Assembly (NCBI GenBank): GCA_009692275.1
Contig: SHZL01000029.1
Coordinates: forward strand, 1-15,750
Origin: Lysobacterales bacterium
Lineage (GTDB): Bacteria > Pseudomonadota > Gammaproteobacteria > Xanthomonadales > SZUA-36
Length of the DNA: 15,750 bases
Reading direction: 5' to 3'
The notes under the pieces are model-generated. The model was not told the origin of the DNA. It saw only the letters and a program-made list of their open reading frames with translations, and searched no databases. Each line of letters opens with the position of its first letter. Position 1 is the stretch's first letter. Shown here one piece after another: positions 1 to 7,318 of the stretch. The position numbers and the translations under genes were made by a program.

Positions 1-600
1 ATGGGGCAATTGACGCTGGACGAGTTTGATTTCAGGCAAATCGCTCCTGTTGGGGGCCCGGCTAACCCGCTTGACGTGGCTGCGGCGAGCGAAATGGATT
101 TGCATGCATCTATAGGACTGCTGGGCGAAAAGCTGCGCCGCCAGGCCTCTCAGCTCGATGCGCTTCAGTTCCTGATGGTAAACCGCCAGGTGGAGGATGA
201 CCTGACGCCCTCCGGCTGGCCAGTGCGTAAAGGCTGGATTTCTTCAGGCTACGGCGAACGAACTGATCCGTTCACGGGCGAGCGCGCCCGGCATGATGGC
301 CTGGATTTTGTTGCAGCGCGAGGCTCGGATGTGCTGAGCGTGGCCAATGGGGTCGTCGTCTTCGCAGGTACGCGCAACGGCTATGGCAATACCATTGAGA
401 TTGATCATGGCAATGGCTACCGCACCCGCTATGCGCACAATGAAAGCATGTTGGTTGAACCCGGAACCCAGGTCAGCGCCGGGCAGCTGATAGCGAAATT
501 GGGCAGCTCGGGCCGCACTTCTACGCCGCATGTGCATTTTGAAGTACTGCAAAATGGCATCGCCCTGAATCCTGCCAGGTTTGTCGGGCAGCTGCGTTAG
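1..600 (+). CDS. LytM/M23 family metallopeptidase, 5' end outside the window
   Basis: This is a Zn-dependent peptidoglycan endopeptidase of family M23 (LytM domain), expected to act in the periplasm. The frame is open from base 1 and gives 199 residues. The LytM domain spans roughly residues 74-195. The usual metal and catalytic residues are all visible: H98 and D102 in RHDGLDF, H146 in RYAH, and H177/H179 in HVHF. It is therefore probably an active enzyme, unlike EnvC-type activators. Family members next to secA are usually about 300 residues with an N-terminal membrane anchor and coiled coil. Those are missing here, so the ATG at base 1 is probably an internal methionine and the gene starts upstream. 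It is followed by a 139-bp gap and then secA. This LytM-secA pairing is common in gammaproteobacteria that lack secM. Confidence 0.9.
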   Translation: MGQLTLDEFDFRQIAPVGGPANPLDVAAASEMDLHASIGLLGEKLRRQASQLDALQFLMVNRQVEDDLTPSGWPVRKGWISSGYGERTDPFTGERARHDGLDFVAARGSDVLSVANGVVVFAGTRNGYGNTIEIDHGNGYRTRYAHNESMLVEPGTQVSAGQLIAKLGSSGRTSTPHVHFEVLQNGIALNPARFVGQLR

Positions 601-739
601 GGGCCAGCTTTTATAGGGGCACAGCTCTCCGGAGCAGAACTGTCCAATCTTGCCCTGGTGGCTTGCATCGCCACCAAATCACCCCCACATTCCGCTGGTT
701 AGAAGTCCCAACATTGGCTGATTCCGGTACCTGATTCTC
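601..739 (+). other. Intergenic region upstream of secA with two small hairpins
   Basis: Two short inverted repeats can be seen: GCTC/GAGC with a four-base loop at 624-635, and a 7-bp stem (TGGTGGC/GCCACCA) with a seven-base loop at 656-676. Neither is followed by a T-run, so they are not convincing intrinsic terminators. They could be leader structures of the secA mRNA. No secM-like arrest peptide and no clear -35/-10 pair was recognised. Confidence 0.35.
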
Positions 740-3502
740 ATGCTGAACAAGCTGTTTACAAAAATACTTGGCAGTCGTAACGAAAGGCTGGTCAAAAAAA
801 TGGGCAAGGCTGTCGCGCAGATTAATGTGCTTGAGCCGGCGATGCAGGCGCTTTCCGATGAGGAATTGCGCTCCCAAACCATCGAATTGCGCCAACGCCA
901 TGCTGATGGCGAAACGCTGGACAGTCTCTTACCTGAAGCATTTGCAGCGGTTCGCGAGGCGTCCAGACGCACACTGGGCCTGCGGCATTTCGATGTGCAG
1001 ATGATCGGCGGTATGGTCCTTCATCGCGGCATGATTTCGGAAATGAAGACCGGCGAAGGGAAAACGCTGATGGCTACGCTGGCTGTATACCTCAATTCCC
1101 TCACCGGGCAGGGTGTACACCTGGTCACGGTTAATGACTATCTCGCCCGCCGCGATGCTGAGTGGATGCGGCCGGTATACGAAGCGCTGGGGATTACAGT
1201 TGGTGTGGTTGTTCCGGGCATGACTCAGCCATATAAGCGTGCTGCCTACGCCTGCGATGTGGCATATGCGACCAATAATGAACTGGGTTTCGACTACCTG
1301 CGCGACAACATGGCATTTTCAATTGACCAGAAAGTGCAGCGGGAACGGTACTTCGCCATTGTCGATGAAGTTGATTCCATCCTCGTAGACGAGGCCCGAA
1401 CCCCGCTCATAATTTCCGGGGCGGCAGACGAGTCACCCTTGCTGTACGTGCGTATCAACCAGTTGATCCCGAGCCTCAAACGGGCCGAACCTGCAATAAG
1501 CGACGATGCGGAACCGGGTGAAGGAGACTTCACCATCGATGAAAAGCAGAAACAGATTTATCTCACTGAAGACGGCATGGCCCACGTTGAAAAACTCCTG
1601 GTTCGCTCCGGCCTGCTCAAGGAAGACGATAGCCTCTACAACGCCAATAACCTTAACCTTGTGCATCATCTGAACGCGGCCTTGCGCGCGCATCACCTGT
1701 TCCACAAGGATGTTGATTACATCATCAAGGACGGTGAGGTCGTCATTGTTGATGAGTTCACCGGGCGCACCCTGGTTGGGCGACGCTGGTCGGAAGGACT
1801 GCACCAGGCCGTCGAAGCCAAGGAAGGCGTTCCAATCCAGAAAGAAAACCAGACACTTGCGTCCATTACCTTCCAGAACTATTTCCGTCTGTACACAAAG
1901 CTGGCTGGCATGACGGGCACGGCAGACACTGAAGCCTATGAATTCCAGTCAATTTACGGGCTGGAAGTCGTGGTGATTCCTACTCACATGCCGATGATCC
2001 GCAAGGACAATGATGATCTTGTCTTCCTGAAGGCTGATGCGAAGTACCGCGCCATCATTGATGACGTCAAAGACTGCGTAGGGCGCGGGCAGCCGGTGTT
2101 GGTAGGAACCACGTCAATCGAGATTTCCGAATTGATTTCCGCAATGCTGCACAAAGAGCATGTCGACCACGAAGTCCTCAATGCCAAGCAACATGCCCGC
2201 GAGGCGGCAATTATCGCCCAGGCAGGACGCCTTGGCGCGGTCACCATCGCCACCAACATGGCTGGGCGCGGTACCGATATCGTGTTGGGCGGCAACCCCG
2301 AGTTCCTTGCGCGCAGAGAGGTTTACGGCGAGGAACTGGCTTGCGTACCCGGCGCCTGCGACGGGACCACGCCGGAGTACCTGGCGTCCCTTGCGCGTCA
2401 TCGTGCGGCGTGCGCCGCTGAACGCGAAAAAGTCCTTGCGGCCGGTGGCGTACACATCGTCGGCACCGAACGGCATGAGTCGCGCCGCATCGACAACCAG
2501 CTGCGCGGTCGGTCGGGGCGCCAGGGTGATCCCGGTTCCTCGAGGTTCTACCTCTCTCTGGAAGACAGCCTGATGCGCATTTTCGCTTCGGAACGCATGG
2601 CTTCGATGATGCAACGATTCGGCATGAAAGAAGACGAGGCGATTGAAGCCGGGATGCTGAATCGGGCTATTGAGAATGCCCAGCGCAAAGTCGAGGCCCA
2701 CAACTTTGATGTGCGCAAGCACCTGCTGGACTATGACAACGTCGCCAATGACCAGCGGCGCGTGGTCTACCAGCAGCGTAACGAGCTGATGGAAGCCGAT
2801 GAGATTGGGGATACGGTGCTGGACATGCGGGACTCTGTTTTCAATGAGGTTATTGACCGCTTTCTTCCTCCCGACAGTATCGATGAGCAATGGGACTTAC
2901 CCGACCTTGAAATGGCGCTTGAAGGAGAGTTTGGCGTACACCTTGAAGTCAGCAAGTGGCTCAAGGAAGACGAGCATCTGCACGAAGCTACCCTGCGTGA
3001 GCGCCTGATGGAGGGCGTAAAGCGGCATTTCGACCAAAAGGAGGCCCAGACCGGACCGGGCGTAATGCGGCATTTCGAGAAGGCCCTGATGCTGAATGTG
3101 CTTGATCAGAAATGGAAGGACCACCTCGCCAACATGGATTATTTGCGCCAGGGTATTGGTCTGCGAGGCTATGCCCAAAAGCAGCCAATGCAGGAATACA
3201 AACGCGAATCTTTTGAAATGTTCACCAAGTTGCTGGATAACATCCAGCACGAGGTCATTCGTGTGCTGGCCCGGGTACAGGTAAAAGCCGAAGCGGATGT
3301 GGAAGCGGTCGAAACCCAAAGGCGTACTGATACACCTATGCAATTCCGCCATGATTCTGCCTCGGCATCCGGCCAAGCTGAACCGGCGCCGCCACCAGAG
3401 CCCGAGACCTACGTTCGCCAGGGGCGCAAAGTAGGGCGCAATGAGCCATGCCCGTGCGGTTCCGGCAATAAGTACAAGCAGTGCCATGGGAAGCTTGCCT
3501 GA
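740..3502 (+). CDS. secA: SecA, preprotein translocase ATPase
   Basis: SecA is the motor ATPase that pushes unfolded preproteins through SecYEG. It shuttles between cytoplasm and inner membrane and binds SecB. The product has 920 residues, against 901 in E. coli. Visible motifs are Walker A GEGKT at 105-109, the DEAD-type Walker B DEVD at 209-212 followed by DEARTPLIISG, and the second-half helicase motif MAGRGTD at 507-513. The C-terminal SEC-C zinc motif has C904, C906, C915 and H916. An acidic/proline-rich linker precedes that tail, as is normal. The start MLNKLFTKILGS aligns with the usual N-terminus. No good Shine-Dalgarno sequence precedes the ATG. The gene lies 139 bp after the LytM gene and runs directly into the Nudix gene, so the two are probably co-transcribed. 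The gene looks intact. Confidence 0.98.
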   Translation: MLNKLFTKILGSRNERLVKKMGKAVAQINVLEPAMQALSDEELRSQTIELRQRHADGETLDSLLPEAFAAVREASRRTLGLRHFDVQMIGGMVLHRGMISEMKTGEGKTLMATLAVYLNSLTGQGVHLVTVNDYLARRDAEWMRPVYEALGITVGVVVPGMTQPYKRAAYACDVAYATNNELGFDYLRDNMAFSIDQKVQRERYFAIVDEVDSILVDEARTPLIISGAADESPLLYVRINQLIPSLKRAEPAISDDAEPGEGDFTIDEKQKQIYLTEDGMAHVEKLLVRSGLLKEDDSLYNANNLNLVHHLNAALRAHHLFHKDVDYIIKDGEVVIVDEFTGRTLVGRRWSEGLHQAVEAKEGVPIQKENQTLASITFQNYFRLYTKLAGMTGTADTEAYEFQSIYGLEVVVIPTHMPMIRKDNDDLVFLKADAKYRAIIDDVKDCVGRGQPVLVGTTSIEISELISAMLHKEHVDHEVLNAKQHAREAAIIAQAGRLGAVTIATNMAGRGTDIVLGGNPEFLARREVYGEELACVPGACDGTTPEYLASLARHRAACAAEREKVLAAGGVHIVGTERHESRRIDNQLRGRSGRQGDPGSSRFYLSLEDSLMRIFASERMASMMQRFGMKEDEAIEAGMLNRAIENAQRKVEAHNFDVRKHLLDYDNVANDQRRVVYQQRNELMEADEIGDTVLDMRDSVFNEVIDRFLPPDSIDEQWDLPDLEMALEGEFGVHLEVSKWLKEDEHLHEATLRERLMEGVKRHFDQKEAQTGPGVMRHFEKALMLNVLDQKWKDHLANMDYLRQGIGLRGYAQKQPMQEYKRESFEMFTKLLDNIQHEVIRVLARVQVKAEADVEAVETQRRTDTPMQFRHDSASASGQAEPAPPPEPETYVRQGRKVGRNEPCPCGSGNKYKQCHGKLA

Positions 3503-3575
3503 AGAATTTGGCAATGGGGAAGCCCGGAGTGTTACAGACCCGGTCGCCAATAATCCGGTCGCCACGAATCCGCTT

Positions 3576-4502
3576 ATGGAAGTCGCGGCCGCAGTAATTC
3601 GTGGACCGGATGGCCGCCTGTTGCTGACCCGGCGGGCGGAGCGAGCAATTCAGGGTGGTTTGTGGGAATTTCCCGGCGGTAAAGTTCAGCCGGGTGAAAA
3701 CCTGGTCCAGGCGCTTTCGCGGGAGCTTCTGGAAGAACTGGGCATTGCTGTTACCGGCTGCCAACCCTTGATATCCGTGCTTCACACCTACCCGGAATTT
3801 ACCGTGCGGCTGAACGTGTTCCATGTCACGGACTGGCAAGGCAATCCGCAAGCGCAGGAGGGCCAGCCCCTGGGCTGGTTCGAGGAGGGCGAGCTGGATG
3901 ATCTGCCCATGCCCGCCGCCGACCGGCCAGTCATTGGTGCGGTCCGGTTGCCATCAACCTACCCGATCACACCAGGGGGACCGGTTGATGATGGCTGGTG
4001 GCGGAAATTTCAACGCGGGATGGACTGCGGCTATCGCATGGTGCAGTTACGGGTCAAAGGTATTGCACCACGCCAACTGCGCGAAATCGCTGAACGGGCG
4101 GCCGGTCTCGCGCACCTGTCCCATTGCAAACTCATATTGAATGGGCCAACTGACTGGGTGGATGAACTTGGCCTGGCGGGCGCGCATCTCAGTTCTGCGG
4201 AACTGATGTCGCAGAAGCAGCGTCCGCTGGCCAGGCGTTTCCTGTTGGGGGCATCCTGTCACACCCTGGAAGAACTCCGCCATGCCGAAAAGATCGGGGC
4301 TGACTGGGCCTGCCTTTCGCCGGTGAACCGCACCACGTCTCACCCCGCAAGCGCAGCATTAGGGCTGGAGACATTTTCCTCCTGGGTAAGCGAAGTCAGG
4401 CTACCCGTTTACGCTCTCGGTGGGCTTGCCGGGGGGGACCTCCCGTCCGTTCGCGCGGCCGGGGGGCAGGGAGTTGCGGGGCTATCGGCTTTCTGGGTCT
4501 GA
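3576..4502 (+). CDS. Nudix hydrolase fused to a TenI/ThiE-like domain
   Basis: This is a two-domain protein of 308 residues from this start. Residues 1-130 form a MutT-type Nudix domain with a complete Nudix box at 35-57 (G-x5-E-x7-RE-L-x-EE-x-G-I). MutT-type enzymes hydrolyse 8-oxo-dGTP, but the exact substrate here is inferred. From about residue 135 to the end is a TIM-barrel domain of the thiamine-phosphate synthase/TenI superfamily, with the segments MVQLRVKG, GASCHTLEEL and YALGGL. Such fusions are known from Pseudomonas. The start is uncertain: the same frame also offers ATG at 3486, overlapping the secA stop by 17 bp, and ATG at 3441 inside secA. The ATG at 3576 was chosen because MEVAAAVIRG matches the normal Nudix N-terminus, although no strong ribosome binding site precedes it. 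The 3' end overlaps convergent coaE by 21 bp. Confidence 0.88.
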   Translation: MEVAAAVIRGPDGRLLLTRRAERAIQGGLWEFPGGKVQPGENLVQALSRELLEELGIAVTGCQPLISVLHTYPEFTVRLNVFHVTDWQGNPQAQEGQPLGWFEEGELDDLPMPAADRPVIGAVRLPSTYPITPGGPVDDGWWRKFQRGMDCGYRMVQLRVKGIAPRQLREIAERAAGLAHLSHCKLILNGPTDWVDELGLAGAHLSSAELMSQKQRPLARRFLLGASCHTLEELRHAEKIGADWACLSPVNRTTSHPASAALGLETFSSWVSEVRLPVYALGGLAGGDLPSVRAAGGQGVAGLSAFWV

Positions 4503-5156
4503 GGGCTGTCGCTCTGCCTGGTTCCGGCCTGCGAGCCTGCCATATTTCTCGTGCAACGATGCAACTTCCCGGTCAAGCGCTTCCAGATTGCCCGTGTTTT
4601 CGATGACATCATTCGCCAGGTCCAGGCGTTGCTGTCGGCTGGCCTGGGCCTTGAGCATGGCTGTTGCCAGTTCAATACTGATCTTGTCCCGCGCCACCAA
4701 ACGCTGCAGTTGCGTCCGTGCATCAACATCCACCACCAGCACCCGGTCTGACCCTGCATAACGCCCGGATTCCGCCAGCAAAGGCACGACCAAAATACAG
4801 TAGCCACCCTGAATTGCATCAAGTCGCAGTCGTACTTCCTGTCCAATTGCAGGATGAAGGATGTTTTCAAGTTTTTTCTTGCTGACGGGGTCTGAAAATA
4901 TGAGATCACGCATTCGGCCCCGGTCCAGCTCGCCCTTTTCGTCGAGTACTTCCTTGCCGAATTGATCCACGATTGCAGTCAGGGCGGGTCGACCCGCCTG
5001 CACTACTTCGCGTGCAATGATGTCGGTGTCAATAACCGGAACGCCAAGACGTTCAAAGCGGCTGGATACTGCGGTTTTACCGGAAGCGATGCCACCCGTC
5101 AGGATGACCACGTAAGGGCGAATAGGGGTCAGAGTACTATTTCCTCCAATACCCAT
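4482..5156 (-). CDS. coaE: CoaE, dephospho-CoA kinase
   Basis: CoaE phosphorylates dephospho-CoA at the ribose 3'-OH, the last step of coenzyme A synthesis, in the cytoplasm. The frame gives 224 residues with the P-loop GGIASGKT at 21-28, the substrate-site segment VIDTDIIARE, and the late motif ASRQQRLDLANDVIEN. It is the last gene of pilBCD-coaE, as in Pseudomonas. The frame is open further upstream, but coding similarity begins only at PYVVILTGG. Candidate starts are ATG 5156 (used here), ATG 5174 and GTG 5111. Neither ATG has a good Shine-Dalgarno sequence. Both ATGs fall in the loop of the 5125-5198 inverted repeat. Residues 4-11, including GGNSTLTP, are encoded by that repeat and not by ancestral coaE sequence. 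The usual downstream yacG is absent; a convergent Nudix gene follows. Confidence 0.93.
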   Translation of the reverse strand: MGIGGNSTLTPIRPYVVILTGGIASGKTAVSSRFERLGVPVIDTDIIAREVVQAGRPALTAIVDQFGKEVLDEKGELDRGRMRDLIFSDPVSKKKLENILHPAIGQEVRLRLDAIQGGYCILVVPLLAESGRYAGSDRVLVVDVDARTQLQRLVARDKISIELATAMLKAQASRQQRLDLANDVIENTGNLEALDREVASLHEKYGRLAGRNQAERQPSDPESR

Positions 5157-5198
5157 GGTTTCTGCGGGGAGCATTTGAGGAAATAGTACTCTGACCCC
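5125..5198. repeat. Perfect 22-bp inverted repeat (REP-like palindrome) spanning the coaE start
   Basis: The left arm is 5125-5146 (begins GGGGTCAGAGTAC) and the right arm is 5177-5198 (ends GTACTCTGACCCC). They are exact reverse complements over 22 bp, separated by a 30-base loop. The element begins eight bases beyond the pilD stop codon and extends into the coding frame of coaE. From memory, the GGGTCAGAGTA motif recurs as dispersed palindromes in many proteobacterial genomes, often linked to Y1/RAYT-type transposases. No transposase is present here. In the pilD-coaE mRNA it would fold into a long hairpin. Confidence 0.92.
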
Positions 5199-5206
5199 GG
5201 CTGTCC

Positions 5207-6073
5207 CTAACCGAACCCGCTGGACTGGGTGTAGTACTGCATGATTTTTTCGCCCCAAATCAGGGTAATCCACCCGGCTGCCGCAATGAATGGTCCGAAT
5301 GGCATGGGTTTGTCACGCTGCAAATGACCGGTACCCATCAGGATCAGGCCAAAAACCGCGCCAACCACTGATGACATCAGGATCATCAAGGGCAGAAACT
5401 GCCACCCCATCCATGCACCCAGGGCAGACAGTAGTTTGAAATCACCATAACCCATGCCTTCTTTGCCGGTGAGCAAACGGAACAGGTGGTAGATGGACCA
5501 GAGGATCAGGTAGCCAAATATGGCGCCCATGACGCTGGAAGCCAGGTCGGTATAAAGCGAAAAGTAGTTAACCAGGATGCCGGCCCAGACCAGCGGCAGA
5601 GTCATGTTGTCGGGCAGTAACTGTGTATCGGCATCGATGCCGGTCAGGGCAATCAGAATGGCAGTCAGGAACAAAGCGGCGAGGCCTTGGGTGGTGGGCC
5701 CGAAATGCCACAAAGTCACGACGAACAGAACGGCCGTGACCAACTCAATGGCCGGGTAGCGCCAGGAGATGGTGGCCTTGCATGCCGAACACCGTCCACG
5801 CAGAAACAGGAAACTCAACAGCGGGATATTCTCATGGGCCTTGATGCCGTGTCCGCAGTGGGGACAGTTGGAGCGTCCAAAAACAATACCTGGCGGGCGT
5901 TTATCCATATCTGCCGGTAATGCCAGCAATTCCTTGCACTGGCAATGCCAGTCATGCTCCAACAGGGGAGGCAGGCGCAGTATCACCACGTTAAGGAAAC
6001 TGCCAATCAGGGCGCCCAGAACGAACACCCCTCCGAAGAGGAGGGGTGGGCTGGTAAGAACAAGATCAAGCAT
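5207..6073 (-). CDS. pilD: PilD, type IV prepilin leader peptidase / N-methyltransferase
   Basis: PilD is a polytopic inner-membrane aspartyl protease. It cleaves prepilins after the glycine of the G-F(TLIE) site and N-methylates the new terminus. The product has 288 residues. The N-terminal segment GSFLNVVILRLP is followed by the cytoplasmic zinc/methyltransferase loop with two CxxC pairs (C70/C73 and C95/C98). Several membrane spans follow. The catalytic aspartates lie in TGIDADTQLLPD (D147/D149) and GMGYGDFK (D211). It starts 21 bp after pilC ends on the - strand and ends eight bases before the inverted repeat at coaE. It should process the intact pilin encoded upstream and may serve other type IV pilin-like proteins in the cell. 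Confidence 0.97.
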   Translation of the reverse strand: MLDLVLTSPPLLFGGVFVLGALIGSFLNVVILRLPPLLEHDWHCQCKELLALPADMDKRPPGIVFGRSNCPHCGHGIKAHENIPLLSFLFLRGRCSACKATISWRYPAIELVTAVLFVVTLWHFGPTTQGLAALFLTAILIALTGIDADTQLLPDNMTLPLVWAGILVNYFSLYTDLASSVMGAIFGYLILWSIYHLFRLLTGKEGMGYGDFKLLSALGAWMGWQFLPLMILMSSVVGAVFGLILMGTGHLQRDKPMPFGPFIAAAGWITLIWGEKIMQYYTQSSGFG

Positions 6074-6094
6074 TGTGCGGGCTGTGGGAGCCGG

Positions 6095-7315
6095 TCATAT
6101 GACAGCCGCCATCTTGAAGATGGGCAGGTACATGGCAATGACCATGGTGCCAACCACAATGCCGACGAACACGATAATCGCTGGTTCGAGCAGGCTGCTC
6201 AGAGCGTCCACCGCGTTGCTCACTTCTTCTTCGTAGGCTTCAGCAACCTTGACCAGCATGGCATCCAGCGAGCCGGCTTCTTCGCCAATGGCAGCCATCT
6301 GCACCACCATCGGAGGAAACAGGTCAGTTTGCTGCATGGCCAGTTGCAATTGGTGACCGACGGTCACGTCGGCACGAATTCGAGTGGCTGCTTCATCGTA
6401 AATACGGTTACCGGTGGCGCCGGAAACAATTTGCAGCGCGTCCACCAGGGGCACACCGGCGGCGAAGGTAATCGCCAAGGTGCGGCAGAAGCGCGCTATT
6501 GCCGCCTGCTGCAAAATCTCTCCGACAACGGGAATCTTGAGCGATATTCGGTCAATCGCGTGGGTAAACCGTTTCGAACGGTTTTTCGCCATCACCAGGC
6601 CAACGATGACTGCAACCATGCCACCCAGCACGTACACACCCTTGGACTGCATGAACCTGGACGCATTCACTACCATTTTCGTAAATGCCGGCAAATCCGC
6701 GCCAAAGGATTTAAAAATACTCTCAAACTGCGGGACCACGTAAATCAGCAGGATGGACGAAACGATGACGGCTACGGCAATCACTGCTGCGGGGTAATAA
6801 AGCGCCTTCTTGATTTTCCCCTTGACACTCTCTATGCGTTCCTTATGCGTTGCCACGCTGTCGAGAATGGTGTCCAGCACACCGGCACTTTCACCGGCCT
6901 TTACCAGGTTTACATACAGTTCATCAAACTGAACCGGGTACTCTGCCAGTGCCTCGTGCAGGGTGCCGCCCGCTTCCACCTCGCCCCGGATCTTGTCGAC
7001 GATGGTGCGCATTTTCGGATTCTTCTGGCCACCGGCGATGATCTGGAATGAAGTGACCAGCGGTACGCCGGATTTCAGCATGGTTGCCAGTTGGCGACTG
7101 AAAATCGACACATCCTTGGCCTTGACGCGACTGCCGGCGCCGCCAAACAGTGGTTTGCTCTTTTTCTTGACGGTAATGGGATTGATTCCCTGGCGGCGCA
7201 ATTCGGCGCGCACCAGGTTGGGGCTGGCTGCGATCTGCTGTCCTTTTAGCCTGACGCCGCGTTTATCGCGCCCTTGCCAGAGAAATACTGTGGGTTGTGC
7301 AGTTCCTTTTGCCAT
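6095..7315 (-). CDS. pilC: PilC, type IV pilus inner-membrane platform protein
   Basis: PilC is the polytopic platform protein that couples the PilB/PilT ATPases to pilin extraction from the inner membrane. The product has 406 residues, the usual length. It contains two T2SSF (GspF) domains at roughly 70-193 and 273-395, with repeated signatures such as FSRQLATMLKSGVPLV and FCRTLAITFAAGVPLV. Hydrophobic spans lie near 172-192, 225-243 and 376-400. An AAGGA-like ribosome binding site lies about 10 bases upstream of the ATG, inside the end of pilB. The gap to pilB is 3 bp, so the two are surely co-transcribed and probably translationally coupled. No lesion is visible. Confidence 0.97.
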   Translation of the reverse strand: MAKGTAQPTVFLWQGRDKRGVRLKGQQIAASPNLVRAELRRQGINPITVKKKSKPLFGGAGSRVKAKDVSIFSRQLATMLKSGVPLVTSFQIIAGGQKNPKMRTIVDKIRGEVEAGGTLHEALAEYPVQFDELYVNLVKAGESAGVLDTILDSVATHKERIESVKGKIKKALYYPAAVIAVAVIVSSILLIYVVPQFESIFKSFGADLPAFTKMVVNASRFMQSKGVYVLGGMVAVIVGLVMAKNRSKRFTHAIDRISLKIPVVGEILQQAAIARFCRTLAITFAAGVPLVDALQIVSGATGNRIYDEAATRIRADVTVGHQLQLAMQQTDLFPPMVVQMAAIGEEAGSLDAMLVKVAEAYEEEVSNAVDALSSLLEPAIIVFVGIVVGTMVIAMYLPIFKMAAVI

Positions 7316-7318
7316 AAC

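Noticed and set aside
601..739. secM-type arrest peptide upstream of secA
   Set aside because: No + strand reading frame with a signal peptide and arrest motif is present. The LytM gene occupies the upstream position.
3441..3485. Upstream in-frame ATG for the Nudix gene inside secA
   Set aside because: It would put 45 non-Nudix residues encoded by the secA zinc tail and linker in front of a domain that normally starts at MEVAAAVIRG.
5157..5273. N-terminal extension of CoaE back to 5273
   Set aside because: The extra residues are antisense-like translation of the palindrome and the end of pilD, and CoaE similarity begins only at PYVVILTGG.
5945..7051. Long + strand open frames antisense to pilC (and similar ones at 8117-9046 antisense to pilB)
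   Set aside because: They are mirror frames of strongly conserved pil genes in GC-rich DNA, with His/Gln-rich, domain-free translations.
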